Positions 11,490 to 20,463 of a stretch of DNA of 64,000 bases are shown piece after piece. The stretch is taken from positions 248,001 through 312,000 of the forward strand of contig JAAVTG010000559.1 in assembly GCA_011947345.1 (NCBI GenBank). The letters are read 5' to 3'. Under the pieces are notes generated by a model. The model did no database searches and had not been told where the DNA came from. It saw nothing but the letters and a program-made list of their open reading frames with translations. Within the stretch, counting starts at the first letter, position 1; the number at the start of each line of letters is the position of its first letter. The translations under genes and the position numbers were made by a program. Origin of the DNA: Phytophthora quininea. Its lineage: Eukaryota; Oomycota; Peronosporomycetes; Peronosporales; Peronosporaceae.

Positions 11490-12142
11490 GGCCCAGGTGG
11501 AGGAATGGAGAGTGAGCTGAGGTGGCAAACAGGTGTCCCTTCCTGGTCCGCTCCCCATCCCATACTCGGCTGCTGTAACGAACCCGCTATCGCAACGGCC
11601 GACGATCAACAGTCCAGTCCAATGACGTTGAGCGTGCCGCTGGTGCACCGACTCTTCTTTCGCGGTGCAGGTGGAGCGTTACTCGCCGGTTGGTGTCAAT
11701 GGTGCTGGAGCGCGGCAGAACTGGTGATGGTGGAATTCGGCAACACTTCGCCAATGCGAACACGCGTGTTCAAGTCCGTCGTTACGACTAAGAGAATAAT
11801 GCGTCGGACGGTCGTTGGATTGCATATTGCCCCACTGCGCTCGACACGACGGTCCACCCCGACCACAAGACACTGTACCACCTCAACAAACAGCAAAAGG
11901 GTTTTACTCGCCACGCGCGGAACGGCAAAATCCGTCTGACGTTTGCTCCAATAGCTAGCTAGCGGTTAGGAGACTTCGACTTCCGTGTGCAACGAACGCC
12001 GGCGCAGCTGACAGCTTCAACGGCCGGCGCACACGTCACAGATCTTAATTGGTCGTCAACACCAAGATGCGGATTGCTCGCTCTCTTGCAACGAGTTGCC
12101 TCTATGGATAGAAGCCACACGAACACGACCGGTGCGATGAAT
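11490..12142. other. Intergenic region, no gene seen
   Basis: Only weak, overlapping readings on both strands. It holds the promoter of the PP2C gene and the 3' flank of the metallophosphoesterase-like gene. Confidence 0.5.
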
Positions 12143-13080
12143 CTAGTACCCTTCATCCTCGCCCTCTTCATCCTCCTTCTCCAGTTGGTGCGAGATCACG
12201 GCGGCCACGCCCCACTTTTCATCGAGAGGATCTTTCTCGACCTCCAGCACGGTGTACTGGCCCAACCGCAACGATCCTGCTCCGGAACAATCGATGGTGT
12301 CAACAATCCATGCAACTGCACAATCCGCCAATCAACTCACCAGGATAAATGATCGGGAGCTGTGCGTGTGGGTGGTGTTCACTGCCGCCGATGATTTCGA
12401 TCGGGCGAGGCTCCTCTGGTTTACTAGCGGACAACATCGGCAGTAAGCCCGCAAGGAACGAACTCTCCACAGCGGGTAACCTCGCCTTGACCGATGAATC
12501 TCGCAGCACCAGCACCATGTCCCGGTCCTGCATCGGGTTCTTGCCGTCGTTCACCAACCTGTCCATCAGCTACATCAGTTCGTTTGTTTACTGCTGTAGT
12601 TTACTATACCACCTCGCACGTACTTGAAATACTGAGCTTCGCCCATGATCGTCACACCTTCCACAAGCTGCTCTTCTCGGCAGTATACATTTGACGAGTA
12701 CTGGGTCAACGATGGCGCCGCCACCACAACACTCCGCGTCGTCGGCGGGTCATTCTGAAAAGCAGCTACCAGTAAGTTCCAATAGTAATAACCACTCGCC
12801 TAGTGACTGCACTAGTGCGTACGTCATCTGGGATGTAGAGCACTCTGCAGATGATCATCTCGAGCCTGGAGATCAGCGCCATCATGTCTCCTTCGGCTGC
12901 AGCCACTGCTTCCAGCGCCTCGTAGTCGTGTGGGCCTCGCTTGGACACCAGTCCGCCAGTCACCAGCACCGCATCGACGTCGCAGTCTTCTGAGCTCACC
13001 AGCTCCTCGCAGAGCTGATTAACGCGCGGGATCTGGCCCTCCAAGTCGCTCAGCAGCAGCAGCTTCAGCTTGGTCTTCAT
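12143..13080 (-). CDS. Metallophosphoesterase-like protein
   Basis: Three exons: 13080-12823, 12754-12625 and 12558-12143, with introns 12822-12755 and 12624-12559 whose phases agree. The N-terminus LLLLSDLEGQIPRVNQL followed by DAVLVTGGLV and VLYIPDDNDPP has the order of calcineurin-like phosphoesterase motifs (D-x-H, GD-x-x-D/N, GNHD). Several metal ligands differ from the consensus, so activity is uncertain. The C-terminal half (KLVNDGKNPMQDRDMVLVLR .. LPIIYPGEL .. VAWIVDT) looks well conserved but I cannot name it. One frame break lies near 12340, after IIYPGEL. The protein could be a non-catalytic member of the fold. Confidence 0.55.
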
Positions 13081-13226
13081 GGATGACAAAAACTATAACG
13101 GTATGTCGGTCTGAACTATGTACTCACACCATCAAACGTCTTATACTGGACGTTTGTATGTTGCGGCAAACTACCACCACAAAACCTTTTAGCATTTCGG
13201 AGATACCTTATCCGTGAACAGAGAAT

Positions 13227-15611
13227 ATGGGAACGGGCACCACTGCATGGAGGGGCCCTCCCAGTCTGCGCGAGCTCGAACAGCTGCGTGTGCTCGTCAT
13301 GTACGAATTTGAGCCTCCGCCGAGCAGTCAGGAACTGGTGGCTGCACTGCAAGCCTGCAACAACCGCACTCAAGAAGCGTACCAATACCTCAAGACAACC
13401 CGTCGGCCATCAAGAACTTTATCGGTGCCGCTGTCTGCTCCTGCAATGATCGTCAGCAGTCCCGAGAGAGAACGTGAGAAGCGTCGGATGAGTCAGTCCA
13501 ATGCAGATCCCCACACGCCCAGTAAGAAGCCCAAGCGCCGGAGCTTCGAGCTCCTGGACAATGACGAGAAGATGGAGGACACGCCAGAGACCCAGCGGAA
13601 CGCGGAAAGCCTCAGTGCTGCAGACTGCGCTAAGGCACAGCAGCTACTGCTGCAAACGGTGGAGGATCGAGTGGCAGCTCGCCACCCGACGAGGAACCCG
13701 GACTGGGTCGCTGAACTCTGGACAGCTCTGCAAGTTCCGGCGGAACTGGAGCTTGGGATGCAGCTGAATTTGACGGTGGATGCACTTGCCAGGTGGGTAA
13801 AGCTGGTGGCAGATGAAACGAAGCAGGAAGTGCAGACCAGAGGAGGTGCTTTGGTGGTGGAGGTGGTGGCGAATCTGCCGCCGACGGTGGACGTGAATGA
13901 AGCGGAAGCGCGCAACCCAAAGGACGAAGTTTTATCGCTGCAAGATGAAGAGGTGGCGACCAAGATGCAGGCACTGATGGATGCAGCGGACCAGAGTGCG
14001 TTCGCACGAGCGACCGCTGCCAAAGAGCGATCGAGTGCTTGTCGGCAGCGTGTGCGGCGTACAAGACTCGGCTGAGTTGGGCTGCAAGCGCCAACAGCCA
14101 GAGAGATGGCGCGAACGTTGAAGTGGAGAAGGCACTGGACACACTTAACGAGAAGCTCGTTGCACTGGGGGAACAATCCAGTCGCGACGTGAAGGGCGGT
14201 GAGCAAGCGCATTCAGCAGCCAAGCAAATGCGCGAGACCCGCTCCTCCAGATCGTCAACTTCGCGAAAACTCGCCAGGGTGAATTGATGGAGCAAGGCGA
14301 CACGGAAGGGTCTGCAAGTCTTCAATCGTTCGTTGATGTTTGGAACTCGGACGACATGGAGGTGAAGGCGTTGTGGAGTTCTCGAGACGAAAGTGCGGCG
14401 CGAGTGGAGAAGGCCGCCCTCGATCTTAAGATTGCGAATACGTCGTTAATTTTCCACCAGAACCTGACAATTTTGTTCCGCAAAGTTCGTGAGCGACGTG
14501 AAGAAGCGCTGAAGCGTGCTGCGAAGTCGTTCGAGGAGGTCTGCGCGGCGTCGGAGGCACGGGCAACGTCGGCACTGACGAAATTTATCCCGATGCTTAC
14601 CTATGCGCTTCTGCGTTACTACGAGTTCCATTCCATCCAGCAAGCCAAGGCGAAGACTGAGCAAGTAGAGCAAGAGAAGGCGCTTGAAGCGCACATCGAA
14701 TACTTTGGCGACTCGGCACCCATCAAGAAAAGCGATATCGAGCAGCGGATCCGCGAATTTATTGGTGTTACGCAGAGTTCTATGCAGAAGATTATGGAGA
14801 TCGCGGAAGGCCAACGCACGCTGTGGGAGGATAAGCAGGTGGTGCTTCCAGAAGCTGTGCGCTGCATTTTGGCGTGCGAGTTCAAAGAGCTGTGGATGAC
14901 ATTGAGTGGTCCCATGCGAGACGTCATGAGCAGGTTTGTGGCGGCTATCGAAGAAGCAGCAGGTGGTGTCGTGGCAGTTGAGCCCCAGCAAGAACCAGCT
15001 TTTGTTTCGACGAAGTCTGATGAGCGTGTTATCCCAGTCTTTACGGCGCCAAGTTTTAGTAACAAACACGCAGCAATCGTGACGCCGTACGGTACAGCGG
15101 TCTCGACGGTCGTTGCGAGTGACAAGACCAGTTTGCTAGCCGAGGAAAATGGTCGCGACGCAGGAACAGGTGGGAGTCCAGCAACTATTGGATGGGTGGA
15201 TGTTTCAGCTACAGCGAGCGATGTTGCAACGAGTTCTCCTCCACCGCAATTCTCTGAGATATTGCGAGAATTTGGTCTTGGGTCAGTTGTTTACTCGAAG
15301 GTTGCTGTGGGCGAAAGCTGCACGCAGTTTGTCCGTGGAGTGGTCGAGAAGCAGCTGGAGAATGGCATGTACGTGGTCCAATACGACAACGGCGACAAGT
15401 TTTCTGTGGGGAGTTCATTTCTTTTACTAAGGATCTGGTAAGTGTTCGTTTTGTTTGCTTTCGCTTGTGTTGTAGCTGATAATGTGCTGCGCTGTTGTGT
15501 GCTCAGATGGATCAACATTTGAAAGCTGGTACCGCTGTAGCTCCTGACCAGGACGTGGAGATGGAAGGCGCCGAGAAAACTGTCAACGAGGGTCGCTGCA
15601 TCATCATGTAG
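13227..15611 (+). CDS. Large helical protein with Tudor-like C-terminus, unknown function
   Basis: About 780 residues. ATG at 13227 (MGTGTTAWRG). The first 60 residues could form a small three-helix, UBA-like fold. Pro/Ser-rich sequence with basic clusters (SKKPKRRS) follows, then long charged helices (LTILFRKVRERREEALKRAA). Near 15270-15410 comes FGLGSVVYSKVAVGES then GMYVVQYDNGDKF, which has the strand pattern of a Tudor-type barrel. An intron at 15438-15506 leads to a 35-codon last exon ending RCIIM. Frame breaks occur near 14036, 14236 and 15409 (the last in a GGGG run). The readings on each side are coding-like and collinear, so this looks like one gene with consensus errors. No close family recognised. 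Confidence 0.5.
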
Positions 15612-16303
15612 GTCGAAAGCGTAGCAGAGATTGGCTTCTGGTATGCGTTGGTCAGGCAAATGCGAGTCTTCAATATTTTATTTCCATAATAGCTGACTGG
15701 GTGGGATTCGAGTGCTTTTAACAACGACTAATCTGTGCATTGTCGTTGATCTGAACCAGATACTACATGTTGATGCACAAGTTAATGCATTGCTGCGAGC
15801 GTGGCTGGCACTGCCGAACCACCAAACTGAGCCCACTTTTCAAGTGACTGTGAGTGGTTTCTATTGGCGGCGTTGGCCGTCCTGTTGGCTTGCCTTGATG
15901 CTACCGTGGCCAACTCGTTGTCGCTACTCGAGCTTGCAAAAGCCAACAAACAGATGCGAAGGTTGATGACAACAACGGTAGTGATGACGACGAGCGCATG
16001 CTTAGCCGCTTCAGCTCAATGAGGCCCTCCAAAGAGCTCCAGGGCGCCGACGCTACGGCGGCGAGCTATTCGCGAGGTAGCAAAGAAATCCGCACAGAAA
16101 GCTAAGAAGACAAGGGCCGCTATGATGCAGTTCTTGAACAAGTGGGTCAGCAAGAGAGTGGGCCCTGATACGTCAAAAACTACTGCAACGAGAAGGTGAC
16201 AAGGCCTCAGACCGCTGCGTTGAGTGCGGGGTGAATTGATGAAGAAAAGAATAAAAACTGCTGCAACTCATTGAAAAAGATGACTTGAATGAATTTTCTG
16301 TGG
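15612..16303. other. Gene-poor stretch holding a secreted-effector-like relic
   Basis: Lies between the large helical gene and the left arm of the inverted duplication. Apart from the relic at 15855-16199 I see no gene. Confidence 0.4.
15855..16199 (+). pseudogene. Possible relic of an RXLR-type secreted effector
   Basis: Reading frames in series resemble the parts of an oomycete RXLR effector. At 15855-15920 there is a signal-peptide-like hydrophobic run (WFLLAALAVLLACLDA) with no Met in front. At 15951-15968 lies an Arg pair (QMRRL). At 15969-15997 an acidic stretch ends in DDDER, like a dEER motif. At 16035-16199 a basic helical tail (IREVAKKSAQKAKK) ends at TGA. At least two frame changes separate the parts. 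The order and spacing fit the family, but no exact RXLR is present, so this is inference. It sits beside the inverted duplication with other secreted-protein genes. Confidence 0.3.
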
Positions 16304-16364
16304 AGTGCTGCAGTCTTGCTTCCTTGAGCGGCAGCGGCTGCTCCCAGATGACTGCAATGCGCAG

Positions 16365-16688
16365 TTAACAGTAGAAGAACCCTCCAAACGGACAGCCGAC
16401 CATGCAACACGAGTCAAGGTGAGGGCAGCCGAATGTGTTCCACCAGCCGATGGGGGTAGCGCCAGCCGTAGCGAAAGCCACCGCCGAACGGGAAGCAGAA
16501 GCGGTAGCGGAGACCACCACCCATAGACCGCTCATGGGCCGATGCACCAGGGATCGGTTCTTGGCCGCCGATGATCGTTACTCCGGGGGAAGTTGCTCTT
16601 GAGTCTCCGGTGCAGGGTCTTCAACGTACGTGCAGCTCATGACCGCTGCGAGGACCAGCAGCATAACAATAACTGGACGTTTGGCCAT
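16365..16688 (-). CDS. Small secreted Cys/Gly-rich protein, left copy (frame-broken)
   Basis: ATG at 16688 gives MAKRPVIVMLLVLAAVMSC, a clear signal peptide that could alternatively be a lipobox-like end. A short acidic Pro-rich stretch follows. Beyond it the coding sense continues in shifted frames: Gly/Arg/Tyr-rich (GGGLRYRFCFPFGGGFRYGW), then Cys-rich (CPHLDSCCMVGC) ending PFGGFFYC and a stop at 16365. Two frame changes, both in C5/G5 runs, separate these parts. The right copy at 19593-19916 has exactly the same breaks. Small secreted proteins with a Gly/Tyr body and Cys-rich tail are common in oomycete secretomes. Function unknown. If the breaks are real, only a truncated peptide is made. 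Confidence 0.5.
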
Positions 16689-16933
16689 GATCGCTTGGAG
16701 TAGACACTTGGGCGCTGAAGCTCAGAATGAGGAACGAGCCGACCGGAACACGCCGGTCATTTGGAGCAGTACACGGAAGTCGCGTGGGCATCTCCTTCGT
16801 TCTTCTTTGGCTGATCGCATGTCACGCTTCAGCTTCGAAGCTCTTGTAGAGGGAAGCAACGGCCATCGATCGAGACAAAAACGATTACAGCGATTAAGAA
16901 GTCGAAGTTGAGGAGAAAACAATTTCATCAACA

Positions 16934-17689
16934 CTAACTGCTACAGAAGACTGCAAGACATTTACAATGTAGAACACAGGAGCCCGACGCGCGATCACTC
17001 GCTACGCAGCTTGCGGTAGTATCCCTTTGCGAGGTGGGAGCCCCTTCGGACGCCTGTGCGCCGGCATTGGCCGTCGAGGCCCCACCACCGACGCCCGCAC
17101 TGGCACCACCGCCGACTCCGGCATAGCCGCCGATACCAGCACCGCCGGCAATCCCCTCCGACACCGGCACCACCGCCGACTCCACCACCAACGCCTGCGC
17201 CGGCGTAGCCGCCGATACCAGCGCCGCCGGCAATCCCCCGACGCCGGCACCACCGCCGACTCCACCACCAACGCCTGCGCCGGCATAACCACCGACACCA
17301 GCGCCGCCGGCAATCCCTCCGACGCCGGCACCACCGCCGACTCCACCACCAACGCCTGCGCCGGCATAACCACCGACACCAGCGCCGCCGCCCACTCCAC
17401 CAGTTATGCCGCCGTATCCGCCGACACCGCCACCAACACCAGCGCCACCATGAATTCCTCCGCCGATTCCGCCATACTCGCCGACACCGGCGGCTCCGTG
17501 GCCGGCCCCGTAGATACTGGCACCACCACTGACGCCCCCGTGAACACCGCCGTGAGCATCACCGCGAACATCTCCATAACCGCCGCCATGCAGCAGGCCG
17601 TAGGTCTCGGCCACCTCCTTCTCGGCGTTGGCTCCGTTTGTCAGTGCCGCGACGACCAGCCATACCGCGAAGATTCTGTTGCTGAACAT
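16934..17689 (-). CDS. Secreted glycine-rich repeat protein, left copy
   Basis: ATG at 17689; [22 protein letters not shown] is a signal peptide (likely cut after ANA). The mature protein is Gly/Ala/Val-rich, first with His/Tyr ([15 protein letters not shown]) and then units of the form [19 protein letters not shown] encoded by an 81 bp tandem repeat. About 28 residues around 17170-17250 are read in another frame ([19 protein letters not shown]) before the glycine frame returns, so there are two compensating shifts in G-tracts. The C-terminus is Ser/Cys-containing and frame-dependent. Secreted glycine-rich proteins often act in cell walls or matrices; that is inference. It shares promoter and sequence with the right copy. 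Confidence 0.6.
   Translation of the reverse strand: MFSNRIFAVWLVVAALTNGANAEKEVAETYGLLHGGGYGDVRGDAHGGVHGGVSGGASIYGAGHGAAGVGEYGGIGGGIHGGAGVGGGVGGYGGITGGVGGGAGVGGYAGAGVGGGVGGGAGVGGIAGGAGVGGYAGAGVGGGVGGGAGVGGLPAALVSAATPAQALVVESAVVPVSEGIAGGAGIGGYAGVGGGASAGVGGGASTANAGAQASEGAPTSQRDTTASCVASDRASGSCVLHCKCLAVFCSS
17120..17400 (-). repeat. 81 bp tandem repeat in left glycine-rich gene
   Basis: Copies of the unit marker (reverse strand GCCGGCGTCGG or GCCGGTGTCGG) fall at about 17157, 17238 and 17319, an 81 bp (27-codon) period. The G-tract following the marker differs between units, which changes the reading frame locally. Confidence 0.8.
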
Positions 17690-17756
17690 GGCTGTTTTGT
17701 TGGTTGCGATGCGATGTGGTGTGGTGTGTTGTGTGCCGCTTGCTCGGTGGAGAGAA

Positions 17757-17771
17757 GGTTTGGAAATGAGC
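17757..17771 (-). promoter_or_regulatory. Inr-like core promoter of left glycine-rich gene
   Basis: On the minus strand GCTCATTTCCAAACC matches the oomycete initiator (GCTCATTYY..) and is followed by CTTCTC. It lies about 70 bp upstream of the ATG at 17689. The same sequence is present in the right arm. Confidence 0.6.
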
Positions 17772-18006
17772 TGAGGTTGGGCCGGTAAATAACAATCCCA
17801 GAAGAGGACACTGCTCGCTAAGTTGGGCGGTGAAGACTGTGTTCATGATTGAGCCCATGGGCCCCTCCCGGGGCAACGTGTCGTGTCGTGCCATGCTGCA
17901 CGTTGGCAAGGGCTTGATGACCAGTCGCGCTATTCGGACACGCAGGTGCGTGAGCCTTCAAGATGTTGGTAGAACTCATCCGATCAGCTGGAAGAATCCC
18001 CAACAT

Positions 18007-18350
18007 GCGAACACTGCACGTGTGACCGTCATATCCCCAACTACCTGACTTCCACCAAAACTTTAAGTGGCTACCAATACGATCCCGTTAAAATTGACGG
18101 AGTGATGAACGCAGTTGCCGAAGCTTTTCCTTTTACTGTCCTAGTACAGTGTGTACGCTGGCGCGCTAGTGGTGATCATTGATCAAGCACCTATTCTGCT
18201 ACGCGCAATATTTTACATTCCCCAGGCTGTTTGACGTCCTGGTAATACCGGTATCAAGCTGTCCGATGGCTGGTGCGACGGTCACATGCACCCCACGTGG
18301 AGATTTCTACAGCTGCCCATTGAGCATGGAGAGCTTATTCTAACAGCAAA
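18007..18350. other. Unique spacer of the inverted duplication
   Basis: This 344 bp is not shared by the arms. No gene, terminal repeat or target-site duplication is visible. A short inverted repeat (ACTGT..ACAGT, near 18136-18151) lies close to the symmetry centre. Confidence 0.7.
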
Positions 18351-18585
18351 ATGTTGGGGATTCTTCCAGCTGATCGGATGAGTTCTACCAACATCTTGAA
18401 GGCTCACGCACCTGCGTGTCCGAATAGCGCGACTGGTCATCAAGCCCTTGCCAACGTGCAGCATGGCACGACACGACACGTTGCCCCGGGAGGGGCCCAT
18501 GGGCTCAATCATGAACACAGTCTTCACCGCCCAACTTAGCGAGCAGTGTCCTCTTCTGGGATTGTTATTTACCGGCCCAACCTCA

Positions 18586-18600
18586 GCTCATTTCCAAACC
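18586..18600 (+). promoter_or_regulatory. Inr-like core promoter of right glycine-rich gene
   Basis: GCTCATTTCCAAACC matches the oomycete initiator consensus, about 70 bp before the ATG at 18668. Identical to the copy in the left arm. Confidence 0.6.
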
Positions 18601-18667
18601 TTCTCTCCACCGAGCAAGCGGCACACAACACACCACACCACATCGCATCGCAACCAACAAAACAGCC

Positions 18668-19285
18668 ATGTTCAGCAACAGAATCTTCGCGGTATGGCTG
18701 GTCGTCGCGGCACTGACAAACGGAGCCAACGCCGAGAAGGAGGTGGCCGAGACCTACGGCCTGCTGCATGGCGGCGGTTATGGAGATGTTCGCGGTGATG
18801 CTCACGGCGGTGTTCACGGGGGCGTCAGTGGTGGTGCCAGTATCTACGGGGCCGGCCACGGAGCCGCCGGTGTCGGCGAGTATGGCGGAATCGGCGGAGG
18901 AATTCATGGTGGCGCTGGTGTTGGTGGCGGTGTCGGCGGATACGGCGGCATAACTGGTGGAGTGGGCGGCGGCGCTGGTGTCGGTGGTTATGCCGGCGCA
19001 GGCGTTGGTGGTGGAGTCGGCGGTGGTGCCGGCGTCGGAGGGGGATTGCCGGCGGCGCTGGTATCGGTGGCTACGCCGGCGCAGGCGTTGGTGGTGGAGT
19101 CGGCGGTGGTGCCGGCGTCGGAGGGGGATTGCCGGCGGCGCTGGTATCGGCGGCTACGCCGGAGTCGGCGGTGGTGCCAGTGCGGGCGTCGGTGGTGGGG
19201 CCTCGACGGCCAATGCCGGCGCACAGGCGTCCGAAGGGGCTCCCACCTCGCAAAGGGATACTACCGCAAGCTGCGTAGCGAGTGA
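18668..19285 (+). CDS. Secreted glycine-rich repeat protein, right copy
   Basis: The signal peptide and first 125 residues are identical to the left copy. The repeat then has only two 81 bp-type units. Each contains a five-G tract (GGAGGGGGATT) where the frame slips, so the reading passes into [19 protein letters not shown] and then an Arg/Trp-rich frame. It ends GYYRKLRSE at 19285. In another frame the end matches the left copy's tail. The encoded C-terminus therefore depends on G-tract length, and sequencing error in these tracts cannot be excluded. Confidence 0.6.
   Translation: MFSNRIFAVWLVVAALTNGANAEKEVAETYGLLHGGGYGDVRGDAHGGVHGGVSGGASIYGAGHGAAGVGEYGGIGGGIHGGAGVGGGVGGYGGITGGVGGGAGVGGYAGAGVGGGVGGGAGVGGGLPAALVSVATPAQALVVESAVVPASEGDCRRRWYRRLRRSRRWCQCGRRWWGLDGQCRRTGVRRGSHLAKGYYRKLRSE
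18960..19150 (+). repeat. Tandem repeat in right glycine-rich gene
   Basis: Unit markers at 19028 and 19111 give a spacing of 83 bp, that is 81 plus two extra Gs. One unit fewer than the left copy. Confidence 0.75.
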
Positions 19286-19592
19286 TCGCGCGTCGGGCTC
19301 CTGTGTTCTACATTGTAAATGTCTTGCAGTCTTCTGTAGCAGTTAGTGTTGATGAAATTGTTTTCTCCTCAACTTCGACTTCTTAATCGCTGTAATCGTT
19401 TTTGTCTCGATCGATGGCCGTTGCTTCCCTCTACAAGAGCTTCGAAGCTGAAGCGTGACATGCGATCAGCCAAAGAAGAACGAAGGGAGATGCCCACGCG
19501 ACTTCCGTGTACTGCTCCAAATGACCGGCGTGTTCCGGTCGGCTCGTTCCTCATTCTGAGCTTCAGCGCCCAAGTGTCTACTCCAAGCGATC

Positions 19593-19916
19593 ATGGCCAA
19601 ACGTCCAGTTATTGTTATGCTGCTGGTCCTCGCAGCGGTCATGAGCTGCACGTACGTTGAAGACCCTGCACCGGAGACTCAAGAGCAACTTCCCCCGGAG
19701 TAACGATCATCGGCGGCCAAGAACCGATCCCTGGTGCATCGGCCCATGAGCGGTCTATGGGTGGTGGTCTCCGCTACCGCTTCTGCTTCCCGTTCGGCGG
19801 TGGCTTTCGCTACGGCTGGCGCTACCCCCATCGGCTGGTGGAACACATTCGGCTGCCCTCACCTTGACTCGTGTTGCATGGTCGGCTGTCCGTTTGGAGG
19901 GTTCTTCTACTGTTAA
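19593..19916 (+). CDS. Small secreted Cys/Gly-rich protein, right copy (frame-broken)
   Basis: Mirror of 16365-16688 (paired coordinates sum to 36281). The signal peptide starts at ATG 19593 and the first open stretch stops after 36 codons at ..EQLPPE. Gly/Tyr-rich and Cys-rich parts follow in other frames up to the stop at 19916. The frame breaks sit in C5 runs at the same places as in the left copy. That means the duplication carried them along, the arms have been homogenised since, or the same systematic error affects both. Confidence 0.5.
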
Positions 19917-19977
19917 CTGCGCATTGCAGTCATCTGGGAGCAGCCGCTGCCGCTCAAGGAAGCAAGACTGCAGCACT

Positions 19978-20463
19978 TCGCAAAGATGTTGTGTCTTGAA
20001 CTTCTTTTGAAGTTCGTCAAATTCATTCAATCCACTTTTTGTGTGTGCATCGTTTCATGCTCCGCCTGGCCAGTTTGCTGTCTTCGGGGCTGTTCTGGGT
20101 CCGATCGAGCCTGTTGCGTTGGAGGAATGCACATACCCGACCAATGAGGGCCACAGAGCTGTTAATGACTTTATTGGTCGATATATGCACTCCTCTAGCA
20201 GATGTGCGGTATTGGGGCGATGATACGAATTCGACATGACATGTTCCCACGTATGTTTGTGCGCAGTCCAGTCCAAACTCGTGACGAACAAAATGAGAAG
20301 CAAGCTGTTGAAGTTGAAGTTCACGACAGATTAAAAGCTTTTTGCTGTTTAACTGTCGTCTGTACGATGCGGTTGGATTCATGCTCTTCAAACGTGGATT
20401 ACGGTTACAGCAAGGCGACCCCGATGGCGGCTGCCGGTGCAGAACCAGATTTAAGCTCCAACA
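19978..20463. other. Intergenic region, no gene seen
   Basis: Lies between the right arm and the DENN gene. Overlapping short readings on both strands show no recognisable motif. Confidence 0.5.

Larger units (their letters stand above)
16304..18006 (-). repeat. Left arm of large inverted duplication
   Basis: This 1703 bp is nearly identical to the reverse complement of 18351-19977. The match begins abruptly at AGTGCTG (16304) and ends at CCCAACAT (18006); the flanks on either side do not match. Coordinates of paired points sum to 36281 in the outer part and 36357 in the inner part. The 76 bp difference is concentrated in the glycine-rich repeat. Confidence 0.95.
18351..19977 (+). repeat. 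Right arm of large inverted duplication
   Basis: This 1627 bp mirrors 16304-18006. Differences I can see are one fewer 81 bp repeat unit in the glycine-rich gene, longer G-tracts in two units, and an extra G near 19489. Beyond 19977 and before 18351 the similarity stops abruptly. Confidence 0.95.

Noticed and set aside
16722..16934. Reading between the duplicated secreted genes (and its mirror at 19346)
   Set aside because: Arg-rich, no signal peptide, and it diverges in frame between arms because of one extra G, so it is not maintained.
17027..17788. Long plus-strand reading opposite the glycine-rich gene
   Set aside because: Arg/Thr-rich antisense shadow of the GC-rich repeat. The signal peptide and promoter are on the minus strand.
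16304..19977. Inverted duplication as a missed-adapter read artefact
   Set aside because: A fold-back artefact normally has little or no spacer and shared flanks end at one side. Here a 344 bp unique spacer, different outer flanks and a whole repeat-unit difference argue for a genomic duplication, though read mapping is still the decisive test.
16304..19977. Inverted arms as a transposon with long terminal inverted repeats
   Set aside because: No transposase reading, no target-site duplication at the outer edges, and the arms contain ordinary secreted-protein genes.
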